Shown here in pieces: positions 1 to 7,515 of a DNA stretch of 20,940 bases. Where the stretch lies: NCBI GenBank assembly GCA_964567665.1, contig CAZMNN010000043.1, positions 1 through 20,940 of the forward strand, read 5' to 3'. Both the position numbers and the translations under genes were made by a program. The notes below the pieces were generated by a model. That model worked only from the letters and a program-made list of their open reading frames with translations, did no database searches and had not been told where the DNA came from. The number at the start of each line of letters is the position of its first letter. Position 1 is the stretch's first letter. The stretch is from UBA1731 sp964567665 (GTDB taxonomy: Bacteria > Verrucomicrobiota > Kiritimatiellia > RFP12 > UBA1067).

Positions 1-52
1 TCTCGACCCCCACGTTGCGAACGTGATGCTCTACCAACTGAGCTACTTCCCC
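1..52 (-). tRNA. tRNA-Ala(CGC), 5' part, truncated by window start
   Basis: On the minus strand the gene begins at 52 with acceptor strand GGGGAAG. The D arm follows (GCTC, loop AGTTGGTA, GAGC), then an anticodon arm TCACG-TTCGCAA-CGTGG, the variable bases, and the first bases of the T arm (GAGA). The seven-base loop TTCGCAA puts CGC at the anticodon, which reads the alanine codon GCG. The 3' third (T loop, acceptor 3' strand) lies outside the window, so the identity rests on the anticodon alone. It is divergent from fabH. Confidence 0.9.
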
Positions 53-72
53 ATGGGTCAAAAACGGCGCGT

Positions 73-101
73 AATATACCATAATGCGGGTTGGAATGCA
101 A
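73..101 (-). promoter_or_regulatory. Promoter of the tRNA-Ala gene
   Basis: The minus strand reads TATGGTATATT at 83-73. This is an extended -10 (TGG followed by TATATT at 78-73), 20 nt before the tRNA 5' end. A weak -35, TTGCAT, lies at 101-96 with a 17-nt spacer. The same extended -10, ending TATAAT, recurs in front of four protein genes in this window. Confidence 0.65.
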
Positions 102-169
102 GGGGACGCAAGAACTTTTTGCGATCTGGTCTTTACGATGCACCGGAACCGGCGGTGTTTCGGGCGGGG

Positions 170-199
170 TTGCGCAAAGGGCGCGGATTGTATACAATA
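170..199 (+). promoter_or_regulatory. Candidate promoter of fabHFZ with a palindrome over the -10
   Basis: A weak -35, TTGCGC (170-175), is followed after 17 nt by TACAAT (193-198), a near-consensus -10. The -10 lies inside the perfect 12-bp palindrome ATTGTATACAAT (188-199), which could be a repressor site, though a palindrome this short and AT-rich may be chance. It lacks the TGGTATAAT element used elsewhere in the window. The fabH Shine-Dalgarno GGGAGGAG (214-221) lies downstream. Confidence 0.45.
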
Positions 200-229
200 C
201 GCAACATCTTTTTGGGAGGAGAAACAGGG

Positions 230-1210
230 ATGTCTGTACGCATACTCGGTACCGGGAGCTATCTGCCGCCAAAGGTCGTCACGAACGATGACCTGTCCAG
301 TTCATTGGACACAAACGACGAGTGGATATGGTCGCATACCGGAATCCGCTCCCGCCACATCGCCGAGGCGGACGACTGCACGTCGTCGATGGCGGCGAAG
401 GCCGCAAGGGTGGCTCTTGACGCCGCTGGCGTCTCGCCGTCAGAAATCGGGCTTATCGTAGTGGCGACATCCACGCCGGACTACGCCACGTTCCCGTCAA
501 CGGCCTGTCTTGTCCAGGCGGAGCTTGGCTGTCCGGAGGCGGGTGCGTATGACCTCCAGGCGGCTTGCGCAGGATTCGTGTATGCGCTTGAGCAGGCGCG
601 ATGCTGGGCAACGGTGAACAGAGGTTCAAAGGCTCTTGTGATCGGGGCGGAGACGCTGTCCCGCATAGTTGACTGGCGCGATCGCGGAAGCTGCATCCTT
701 TTCGGCGACGGCGCGGGCGCGGTTGTCATAGGCGAGAGCGAAGCGGATGGCCCTTCCGCGCACACCGTCCTGTGGGCCGACGGCAAGGGCGCGTCGTTCA
801 TCTATCGCGACGGCGGCACACGTCTCAAGCCGCAGCCCGGGATGTTTCCGATCCCGACGCTCATGCTTCAGGGGCATGATGTGTTTGCGTTCGCCGTGCG
901 CGCACTGGCGAAAGTCACCAACCAGCTCTGCGAAAAGCTCGGCACCACGCCGGCGGCGCTTGACCGCGTGTTCGCGCATCAGGCGAACGGGCGCATAATC
1001 GAGGCCGTCGCAAGACGCATGAAGCTTCCGCTCGAAAAGTTCTACCTGAACCTTGAGACGACCGGCAACACGTCCGCCGCCTCGATACCGATCGCCCTTG
1101 ACGAGGCTGTGCGCAAGGGAGAGCTGAAGGATGGCATGAAGATCGTGCTTTGCGGATTTGGCGCCGGCCTGACGTATGCCGGCACGTATATGCAGTGGCC
1201 GCATCTGTAG
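230..1210 (+). CDS. fabH: 3-oxoacyl-ACP synthase III (FabH)
   Basis: This 326-residue KAS III condenses acetyl-CoA (or another acyl-CoA) with malonyl-ACP to start fatty acid synthesis in the cytoplasm. The Cys-His-Asn triad is complete: C113 in DLQAACAGF, H250 in FAHQANGR, N280 in NTSAASIP. The C-terminal GFGAGLTYAG segment is typical of the family, and the length is normal (E. coli about 317). The reading frame stays open upstream to 23, but ATG 230 is chosen because GGGAGGAG lies 8 nt before it and the protein then begins directly at the conserved first strand (SVRILGTGSYLP). It is the first gene of a compact fab operon; fabF starts 25 nt after its stop. The fabD, fabG and acpP genes that often lie nearby are absent here. 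Confidence 0.96.
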   Translation: MSVRILGTGSYLPPKVVTNDDLSSSLDTNDEWIWSHTGIRSRHIAEADDCTSSMAAKAARVALDAAGVSPSEIGLIVVATSTPDYATFPSTACLVQAELGCPEAGAYDLQAACAGFVYALEQARCWATVNRGSKALVIGAETLSRIVDWRDRGSCILFGDGAGAVVIGESEADGPSAHTVLWADGKGASFIYRDGGTRLKPQPGMFPIPTLMLQGHDVFAFAVRALAKVTNQLCEKLGTTPAALDRVFAHQANGRIIEAVARRMKLPLEKFYLNLETTGNTSAASIPIALDEAVRKGELKDGMKIVLCGFGAGLTYAGTYMQWPHL

Positions 1211-1235
1211 TTTAGAAAGATAAGGAGTAAGTCTG

Positions 1236-2495
1236 ATGAAGAAAGTGGTTATCACTGGTCTTGGCATGGTGACGCCCGTCGGAAACGGCAAGGTGGCGAC
1301 GTGGAGCGCACTCAAGGCGGGGAAATGCGGCATTGGCCGCATCACCAAGTTCGATCCGTCGCGCTGCACGTGTCAGGTCGCCGGAGAACTGAAGGACTTC
1401 GACGCCTATGTCGCGGAAACAGGGTATGTGGACAAGAAGGCCATGCGCCACATGGATCCGTTCTCGGTGTACGGCGTTGTGGCGGCCGTCGAGGCCTGGA
1501 AGGATGCCGGCTTTACGGACGACAACAGGCCGGACATGGATCGCGTCGGCACGATGGTCGGAAACGGCATCGGCGGAATGCAGACGACGGGCGAGGCGTG
1601 GAAGACGCTGTTCGATCGCGGTCCGGATCGTCTGTCGCCCCTTGCGATCCCAGAGCTGATCGCCAACGAGGGCGCGGGCAACATATCGATGGCGCTTGGC
1701 GCAAAAGGCCCGGCTCTTACGACCGTCACTGCCTGCGCTTCGTCCACCGACGCGCTTGGACAGGCTCTTGACATGATACGCGCCGGTCGCGCAGATGTCG
1801 TTGTCGCGGGCGGCACAGAGGCCACGATCATGGAGTTCGCCGTCGGCGGGTTCATGAAGATGCGCGCCCTCGCGACGCAGTTCAACGACTGCCCGGAGAA
1901 GGCGTCGCGTCCGTTCAATCTCGACCGCAACGGATTCGTGATGGGTGAGGGCGCGGCGATGCTCATCCTTGAGACGGAGGAGCACGCGAAGGCCCGCGGT
2001 GCGAAGGTCTACTGCGAACTGGCAGGATACGGCGCCACATCCGACGCCTACCACATCACCGCACCGGATCCGTCCGGAGCCGGTGCCGTGAAGGCCATCA
2101 AGATTGCGCTGAAGGATGCCGGCGTGGAGGATCTGGGCACGGTGGACTACATCAATGCGCACGGCACGTCGACGCATCTCAACGATGTCATGGAGACGAA
2201 GGCGTTCAAGGAGGTCTTCGGCGAGGAGCAGGCGCACAAGATCAAGATTTCGTCCACGAAGTCTATGACCGGACACCTTCTCGGCGCGACAGGTGCGCTT
2301 GAGGCGGCGGTCTGCGCAATGGCCATCGACGAAGGGTTCATCCCCCCGACAATCAACTACGAGAACCCCGATCCCGAGTGCGACCTCGACTACACTCCGA
2401 ACGTCGGTGTGGAGAAGACGGTGCGCGTCGCAATCAGCACCTCTCTCGGATTCGGCGGACACAACGGTGTGCTCGTGTTCAGGTCGGTCAAGTGA
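1236..2495 (+). CDS. fabF: 3-oxoacyl-ACP synthase II (FabF)
   Basis: This 419-residue elongating ketosynthase condenses acyl-ACP with malonyl-ACP. The Cys-His-His triad is present: C167 in TACASSTDA, H309 in NAHGTSTHLND, H347 in KSMTGHLLGATG, with the supporting K342. GMVTPVGNG near the N terminus and the GFGGHNG C terminus are FabF hallmarks, and the length matches the family (about 410). ATG 1236 follows a good ribosome site, AAGGAG. The stop TGA at 2493-2495 overlaps a GTG that is in frame with fabZ, so the two genes are tightly linked. As an intact ketosynthase it is a useful reference for the KS-like gene at 11606, which has lost two of these three residues. Confidence 0.97.
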   Translation: MKKVVITGLGMVTPVGNGKVATWSALKAGKCGIGRITKFDPSRCTCQVAGELKDFDAYVAETGYVDKKAMRHMDPFSVYGVVAAVEAWKDAGFTDDNRPDMDRVGTMVGNGIGGMQTTGEAWKTLFDRGPDRLSPLAIPELIANEGAGNISMALGAKGPALTTVTACASSTDALGQALDMIRAGRADVVVAGGTEATIMEFAVGGFMKMRALATQFNDCPEKASRPFNLDRNGFVMGEGAAMLILETEEHAKARGAKVYCELAGYGATSDAYHITAPDPSGAGAVKAIKIALKDAGVEDLGTVDYINAHGTSTHLNDVMETKAFKEVFGEEQAHKIKISSTKSMTGHLLGATGALEAAVCAMAIDEGFIPPTINYENPDPECDLDYTPNVGVEKTVRVAISTSLGFGGHNGVLVFRSVK

Positions 2496-2515
2496 ACAGC
2501 GGGAGATTGAATCAA

Positions 2516-3007
2516 ATGGATTATCCGCAGTTCAAGGAAGAGTTCCATCTGCCGGGCATCAAGCTGCTGCCGCACAGGGATCCGTTCCTTTTCGTCGACG
2601 AGTTGATCTCCGCCGACGAAACCGGCGCTCTCGGCAGATATACATACACGGATGCGAAAACGGCTCAGCCCGGCAAGTCGGTGAACACGTTCTTCGAGGG
2701 GCATTTCCCGACGTATCCGGTTGTGCCAGGCGTGGTTCTCGTCGAGTCCATGGCGCAGGTGGCCGGCGCGGCGCTTGTCGCCCGGAAGTTCCTCTCCGAG
2801 GGCAATGCCGCATTCCTGCTTGCGAAGGTCGAGAACGTACGCTTCCGCCGTCCGGTGCGTCCGGGCGACACGCTCTACACTGTCGTGCAGAACGTGCGGC
2901 TGAGGAGCCGACTGGGCGAGTTTGCCATGAAGGGCTATGTGAACGGCGAGCTTGCGGCCGAGGCGTCATGCACCTGCGTCCTTGGGACGATGGACAACAT
3001 GAAGTGA
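2516..3007 (+). CDS. fabZ: 3-hydroxyacyl-ACP dehydratase, FabZ family
   Basis: This 163-residue hot-dog enzyme removes water from 3-hydroxyacyl-ACP. Visible signatures are LLPHRDPFLFVD (residues 18-29) and the active-site helix with H63 in EGHFP and E77 in PGVVLVESMAQ. The 14-residue His-Glu spacing equals that of E. coli FabZ. The start is slightly uncertain. ATG 2516 has a moderate GGGAG at 2500-2504 and gives a family-like N terminus; GTG 2492, overlapping the fabF stop, would add eight residues. The protein is a little longer than typical FabZ (about 150). It is the last gene before a rho-independent terminator, which suggests the operon is fabH-fabF-fabZ. Confidence 0.93.
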   Translation: MDYPQFKEEFHLPGIKLLPHRDPFLFVDELISADETGALGRYTYTDAKTAQPGKSVNTFFEGHFPTYPVVPGVVLVESMAQVAGAALVARKFLSEGNAAFLLAKVENVRFRRPVRPGDTLYTVVQNVRLRSRLGEFAMKGYVNGELAAEASCTCVLGTMDNMK

Positions 3008-3015
3008 CGCACATG

Positions 3016-3045
3016 GCGGCGGGCATCGCGTCCGCCGCTTTTTTT
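3016..3045 (+). terminator. Rho-independent terminator after fabZ
   Basis: GCGGCGG (3016-3022) pairs with CCGCCGC (3032-3038), with an extra G-T pair and a 7-nt loop, followed directly by seven T (3039-3045). It ends only 26 nt before the recJ start, so recJ needs read-through or a promoter lying within or before the hairpin. Confidence 0.85.
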
Positions 3046-3071
3046 GCAGACGCTGTCAAGGAACTCGGTGC

Positions 3072-4781
3072 ATGGGGCGGATTGTCGATGAGTTGCTGGC
3101 GAAGCGCGGCTTGTCCGGCGCTGCGGCGGACGAATATCTGGATCCGTCCGTAAGGCGGCTTGTGAAGGCCGCTGAACTGCCGGGGATATCGGATGCGGTC
3201 GAGTGCATTCTGCCGTTCGTGCGTGACAGGCGGCGCATCGTCATATTCGGCGACTACGATTGCGACGGTGTGTGCGCCAGCGCAATACTGTCCAAGACTT
3301 TGGCGCGGCTTGGCGCAAATTCCACGGCGTTCGTGCCGGACAGGTTCTCCGAAGGCTACGGATTAACTCCGCAAAGCGTCGACCGTCTGCTCAGGGAACA
3401 CCCTGATGTCGCGCTTGTCGTAACCGTGGATTGCGGCGTGACGTCAGCCGCAGAGGTGAAGACGCTGAGGGAGAGGGGCGTCGCCGTGGTCGTGACGGAT
3501 CACCATCTGCCGCCTGATGAACTTCCCGAATGCGATGCGCTTGTCGACATGAAGGCCGTTGCCGCCCACCGGATTCCAGTGCCGGACGGCGCTGCTGATC
3601 TGTGCGGAGCGGGTGTGGCGTTCTTCCTTGCGAATGCGTTGGCCGTCCGTGCCGCTGAACTCGGAATGTACGGCGGCGGCAAGTTTGGCGGGCCTCTTCT
3701 CGTTCTGGCCGGACTGGCGACGGTCGTGGATATAGTTCCGCTTCTGGGACAGAACAGGATTCTCGCGGCGAACGCCCTTCAGATGTTTCGAGGATCAGCC
3801 GTCGTCGGACTTTCCGAACTGCTGCAGCGGGCGCAGCGCCGACCGGTCGCCCTCACGGCCCGTGACTTCGGTTTCCTGATAGGCCCGCGCATCAATGCGG
3901 CGGGGCGAATGGCGACCGCCAGGACGGCGTACGACCTGCTTATGACCGAAGACCGCGAGGAGGCTCGCCGCCTTGCGCATGATGTCGATGTGCACAACGT
4001 GGAGCGCAAGACGATTGAGGCCGCGATGCTGAACGATGCCGTGAGCCAGGTTGAGGACTCGCGTCCGTCCGCAGTGGTTGTCGCAAACGAGAGGAGCGAT
4101 GGTCCCGTCAAATGGCACTCCGGGGTGTCCGGCAACGTTGCGTCGCGCCTTGTCGAGAAATACCGTGTGCCTGTTGCGGTCGTTGTAGATGGACGCGGAA
4201 GCGTTCGCGCACCGGACGGCTACAATGTGCATTCTGCGCTCACTGCCTGTTCCGAGTTCCTGCTTCGCTTTGGCGGACACGTCGCCGCCGGCGGGTTCAC
4301 CGTTAAGGACGAGATGCTTGACGGATTCATGAGAGGTTTTGCCGCCGCCTGCGCTGCTCAGGCGGACGGATTGGAGGTCGCGCAGAACGGAGCTGTGCTT
4401 GATGAGCCAGACCTTTGGGTTGATCCGGCCGATCTGACGGTGGAGCTTCACGGAGAGCTGCAGAAGATGGCGCCGTTCGGAGAGGGGAATCCCGAGCCTG
4501 TGTTTGGTCTGCGCGGGGTTGTGTTCTCGGACATAAAACCATTTGGCGAAAGCGGCAGGCACATTTCGTTCATGTTCTCCGACAGGCGCATTCCCCGTGC
4601 CGTCTGGTGGGGGCGCGGAGACATGGCCGAGAAACTGCGGTCAAAGGCCGCTGAGAGTTTCGACGTCACATTCACCCTTGAAGTCTCCGACTGGGGCGGC
4701 GAAGAGCCTCATCCCGAACTTCGCGTGACATCGCTCGCCCCGTCGCGTGGCACCGCGTCTGCGTCGTCGCCCGCCGCATGA
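3072..4781 (+). CDS. recJ: Single-stranded-DNA-specific 5'-3' exonuclease RecJ
   Basis: This 569-residue DHH-superfamily nuclease works in recombination and mismatch repair in the cytoplasm; its length is close to E. coli RecJ (577). Metal-binding motifs are visible: DYDCDG (61-66), TVDCG (118-122) and VVTDHH (140-145). These are followed by the RecJ core GPRINAAGRM (271-280), the DHHA1 region with HSGVSGNVASRL (349-360) and RFGGHVAAGGF (399-409), and the C-terminal OB-like part beginning near MAPFGEGNPEPVF (466-478). ATG 3072 has AAGGA 9 nt upstream. It lies just beyond the fabZ terminator, in the same direction. Its stop codon is inside a perfect 9-bp hairpin. Confidence 0.95.
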   Translation: MGRIVDELLAKRGLSGAAADEYLDPSVRRLVKAAELPGISDAVECILPFVRDRRRIVIFGDYDCDGVCASAILSKTLARLGANSTAFVPDRFSEGYGLTPQSVDRLLREHPDVALVVTVDCGVTSAAEVKTLRERGVAVVVTDHHLPPDELPECDALVDMKAVAAHRIPVPDGAADLCGAGVAFFLANALAVRAAELGMYGGGKFGGPLLVLAGLATVVDIVPLLGQNRILAANALQMFRGSAVVGLSELLQRAQRRPVALTARDFGFLIGPRINAAGRMATARTAYDLLMTEDREEARRLAHDVDVHNVERKTIEAAMLNDAVSQVEDSRPSAVVVANERSDGPVKWHSGVSGNVASRLVEKYRVPVAVVVDGRGSVRAPDGYNVHSALTACSEFLLRFGGHVAAGGFTVKDEMLDGFMRGFAAACAAQADGLEVAQNGAVLDEPDLWVDPADLTVELHGELQKMAPFGEGNPEPVFGLRGVVFSDIKPFGESGRHISFMFSDRRIPRAVWWGRGDMAEKLRSKAAESFDVTFTLEVSDWGGEEPHPELRVTSLAPSRGTASASSPAA

Positions 4782-4794
4782 TGCCTCATGCGGC
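4773..4794 (+). terminator. Hairpin containing the recJ stop codon
   Basis: GCCGCATGA (4773-4781) and TCATGCGGC (4786-4794) form a perfect 9-bp stem with a TGCC tetraloop. The recJ TGA (4779-4781) is the top of the 5' arm. The following sequence (ATTCCCTTCCTTC) is pyrimidine-rich but has no real T-run, so this may be a weak terminator or an mRNA 3'-end stabiliser. Confidence 0.5.
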
Positions 4795-4875
4795 ATTCCC
4801 TTCCTTCATCGTCGGACGGATGTCGCCGCGCACCGATTCCGACAATGCCCTGTCGTCGGCGGTTTTGCCGTTTTT

Positions 4876-4886
4876 TATGGTATAAT
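4876..4886 (+). promoter_or_regulatory. Extended -10 promoter of the exported oxidoreductase operon
   Basis: TATGGTATAAT contains a consensus -10 (TATAAT, 4881-4886) and the TGn extension. There is no convincing -35. The start codon at 4925 is 38 nt downstream, with GGAGGAG in between, so this is a normal leadered transcript. The same 11-mer stands before ychF and the gene at 19926, and a one-base variant before the gene at 11606. Confidence 0.75.
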
Positions 4887-4924
4887 GCCCCACATCAGTT
4901 AAATCACATGGAGGAGCACTAAGG

Positions 4925-5932
4925 ATGAAACGGATGTTTGCTGCGGTCTCTGCCGCAATGTGTGTGTGCTGCTGTTTGGCGGAGACGAAGATCGGCATCA
5001 TAGGTCTCGATACGAGCCATTCGTTGGCGTTCACCAAGATCATCAACGTGGAGAAGGCCTCATTCACCGCAGGGTTCAAGGTGACGGCTGCGCATCAGTG
5101 GGGATCCCGCGACATAATCTCCTCCACGAACCGCTATCCGAAGTACATTGAGGAGATGAAGGGCATGGGCGTGGAGATCGTGCCGATGATCGACGAGCTT
5201 ATCGCCAAGGTTGACGTGGTGTGCCTTGAGACGAACGACGGTCGTGAACACCTGTGGCAGGCCGAGAAGGTGTTCGCAAGCGGCAAGCGCGTGTTCATCG
5301 ACAAGCCGCTGGCGCACAACCTTGCCGATGCGATGAAGATATACGAAGCCGGCAAGAGGTTCAACGCCCAGTACTTCTCGTCGTCCGCCCTCCGCTTCAC
5401 GAAAGTCGCAAATGCCGTCCGCGCCGGCGAGTACGGCAAGATCCGCACGGCGGCGCTTGTTGCGCCGGCGCCGATTGAGGCGCAGGGTACGCACAACTTC
5501 TACACATGGTACGGAATACACGGGTTCGAGCCGCTTGTCACGGTCATGGGGATGGGCGTGGACAGGGTTTCCTGCTTCAGGAACGATACCGACGACGTGA
5601 TCAACGCCACATGGAAGGATGGGCGCATGGCGGAGTTGCATCTCACGCGCAACAGCTGGCGCTACACCGGCTACATCCTTCCCGAAAAGCCGAAGGACAG
5701 CAAGAATCCCGTGGTCGTCTACGACGGATATCAGGGCTATCAGCCGCTGCTGAAGGAGATAATCGAATTCTTCAAGACCGGCGTTGCGCCGGTGTCCCCC
5801 GAAGAGACGCTTGAGATAATGGCGTTCATGGAGGCGGCGGAGATGTCCGCCAAGCGCGGCGGCGAGCCAGTGACCATAGACGAAGCCAAGGCATATGCGT
5901 CCGGCAATTGGTTCACGCGGCTGTTCCTGTGA
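4925..5932 (+). CDS. Secreted Gfo/Idh/MocA-like protein (Sec-type signal)
   Basis: 335 residues. The protein resembles the Gfo/Idh/MocA oxidoreductase family: an N-terminal Rossmann-like half, a DKPLAHN segment (126-132) at the place of the family's EKP motif, and a C-terminal alpha/beta half. The N terminus is a Sec-type signal peptide (MKRMFAAVSAAM...CLA, likely cleaved after A19) with four Cys in its hydrophobic part and no twin arginine. The usual GxGxxG nucleotide loop is replaced by GIIGLDTSHS (24-33). Cofactor binding is therefore uncertain; it may be a divergent dehydrogenase or a non-catalytic partner. ATG 4925 follows GGAGGAG and a promoter at 4876-4886. It is the first of four co-directional genes for exported proteins. 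The substrate cannot be told from sequence. Confidence 0.85.
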   Translation: MKRMFAAVSAAMCVCCCLAETKIGIIGLDTSHSLAFTKIINVEKASFTAGFKVTAAHQWGSRDIISSTNRYPKYIEEMKGMGVEIVPMIDELIAKVDVVCLETNDGREHLWQAEKVFASGKRVFIDKPLAHNLADAMKIYEAGKRFNAQYFSSSALRFTKVANAVRAGEYGKIRTAALVAPAPIEAQGTHNFYTWYGIHGFEPLVTVMGMGVDRVSCFRNDTDDVINATWKDGRMAELHLTRNSWRYTGYILPEKPKDSKNPVVVYDGYQGYQPLLKEIIEFFKTGVAPVSPEETLEIMAFMEAAEMSAKRGGEPVTIDEAKAYASGNWFTRLFL

Positions 5933-5985
5933 CATTTCGAGACAACAAACCATCACACAACAAGAAACAAAGGAGATCAGAAGCA

Positions 5986-7515
5986 ATGCAACTCAACAGA
6001 AGAAACTTCCTCTTCGGCTCTGCGGCGGCAACCGCGCTCGCGGGCTGCTCCACCGCCAAGGTCGGTACGCGCACCCTCAAGTCCGGCGAGAAGGCCAATG
6101 TGGCCCTCATCGGTTTCGGAATCCAGCAGCGCACGGCGCTGATGCCGCAGTTCATCAACGAGTATGCGCGTGGCGCCCAGATCGTGGCCGTGTGCGACTG
6201 CGACAAGGTGCGTCGCGAGGAAGGCGCCAAGATGGTCGATGAGCGCTATGCGCAGAAGAAGATCACGGGCGTGCCGAAGTGCAAGGCCGTGGCGGACTTC
6301 CGCGACGTCATCAAGGATCCGATGATCGACATGGTGTGCATCGCCACGCCTGACCACTGGCACGCCTACATGGCCGTGGAGGCGATGAAGAACGGCAAGG
6401 ACGTGTACTGCGAAAAGCCGCTCACGTTCAACGTGGACGAGGCCCGCAAGGTGATCGCCGCCCAGGCGAAGTATGGCCGCGTGTTCCAGACCGGTTCGAT
6501 GCAGCGTTCGTGGGACGTGTTCCGCACGGCGTGCATGATCGTCCGCAACGGCTTCATCGGCGACATCAAGTACGTGGACGCCAACTACGGCGTGGGCGGA
6601 CAGAAGCTCGGCGGCCCCTCCCACCCGGTCCGCTTCTTCGACAAGCCTGAGAACGCGGCGACGGAGGGCGCTCCCAATCCGGATTGCGATTGGGATATGT
6701 GGCTCGGCCCGGCCAAGTGGCGTCCGTACTCGGATCAGCTCGCCCCTCGCGGCGTGAACAAGTTCTATCCGATGTTCTGGCGCTTTGACGACGACATCGG
6801 CACCGGCTACAACGGCGACTGGGGTGCACACCACCTCGACATCGCGCAGTGGGGTCTGGACATGGACAAGAGCGGTCCGTACAAGATCATCCGCTCCGAC
6901 GAACCTCATTCCGCCAACCTCTTCCACGGCGGACGCCGCCAGTTCGGCATGAAGATGCTCTTCAAGACGGCGACGGGCGATGTGGAGCTTTACCACGGGC
7001 CTTTCGGAACGTGGGGCACGGTGTTCTACGGCACGAAGGGCATCGTCGCGGTCAATCGCGGCAAGATCGCTGTGTGGCTCGGCACTGGCGTTAAGCCCAC
7101 GGCGGAGATCCGCAAGCAGATCGCCGACGCCTCGTTCAAGGGAATGGAGCTTGTCGCCTCTTCCGTCGGCAAGGACTACGGCACTGACGCAACGGTCAAG
7201 AAGGACAATGCGCTTGATGCCTGCCTCAAGACGCTCAAGGCCAAGTTCAAGCTCGATACCGCCAAGGTGCAGCTCTACAAGAGTCCGAACCAGGTGCAGA
7301 ACTTCGTGGAGTGCTACTTCAGCCGCAAGCCCACGATTTCGCCGTCCGAAGTCGGCGCTCGCGGGGCGGTTCTCTGCCAGCTCTGCAACATGAGCTACGT
7401 CTACGATACGGGCTTCGACTGGGATCCCGTCAAGATGGACTTCGCAAACGGCACGGGCAAGGGCATTTCGCTCGTCCGCGACTACTGCCGCAACGGATGG
7501 GAGGTTGTTGTCTGA
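5986..7515 (+). CDS. Tat-exported lipoprotein oxidoreductase, Gfo/Idh/MocA family
   Basis: 509 residues. The N terminus combines a twin-arginine motif (NRRNFLFG, 4-11) with a lipobox ALAGC (C21), so the folded protein should cross by Tat and become lipid-anchored. A Rossmann loop VALIGFGIQQR (39-49), ATPDHWHAYMA (120-130) and CEKPLTFN (142-149) identify the NAD(P)-dependent Gfo/Idh/MocA fold. GDWGAHHLDIAQWG (277-290) carries the likely catalytic histidine. Tat export fits enzymes that load their nucleotide in the cytoplasm, as known for Zymomonas glucose-fructose oxidoreductase. ATG 5986 is chosen because AAAGGAG (5969-5975) precedes it and the Tat signal then starts cleanly. Its stop overlaps the next start (TGATG). 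A sugar or polyol substrate is likely but unidentified. Confidence 0.92.
   Translation: MQLNRRNFLFGSAAATALAGCSTAKVGTRTLKSGEKANVALIGFGIQQRTALMPQFINEYARGAQIVAVCDCDKVRREEGAKMVDERYAQKKITGVPKCKAVADFRDVIKDPMIDMVCIATPDHWHAYMAVEAMKNGKDVYCEKPLTFNVDEARKVIAAQAKYGRVFQTGSMQRSWDVFRTACMIVRNGFIGDIKYVDANYGVGGQKLGGPSHPVRFFDKPENAATEGAPNPDCDWDMWLGPAKWRPYSDQLAPRGVNKFYPMFWRFDDDIGTGYNGDWGAHHLDIAQWGLDMDKSGPYKIIRSDEPHSANLFHGGRRQFGMKMLFKTATGDVELYHGPFGTWGTVFYGTKGIVAVNRGKIAVWLGTGVKPTAEIRKQIADASFKGMELVASSVGKDYGTDATVKKDNALDACLKTLKAKFKLDTAKVQLYKSPNQVQNFVECYFSRKPTISPSEVGARGAVLCQLCNMSYVYDTGFDWDPVKMDFANGTGKGISLVRDYCRNGWEVVV

Noticed and set aside
1..52. tRNA as an integration site for a mobile element
   Set aside because: Only the 5' part of the tRNA is visible and no integrase, att repeat or foreign-looking genes lie beside it.
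1212..2462. 416-codon open frame antisense to fabF
   Set aside because: It mirrors a fully recognisable FabF over its whole length; the open frame results from the codon bias of the real gene.
2378..2515. Longer N terminus of fabZ reading back into fabF
   Set aside because: The extra 46 residues lie within the fabF coding region in another frame and are unlike FabZ; ATG 2516 (or GTG 2492) fits the family.
4786..5079. 97-codon minus-strand frame upstream of and overlapping the gene at 4925
   Set aside because: It covers the promoter, ribosome site and signal peptide of a well-supported gene and has no recognisable motif.
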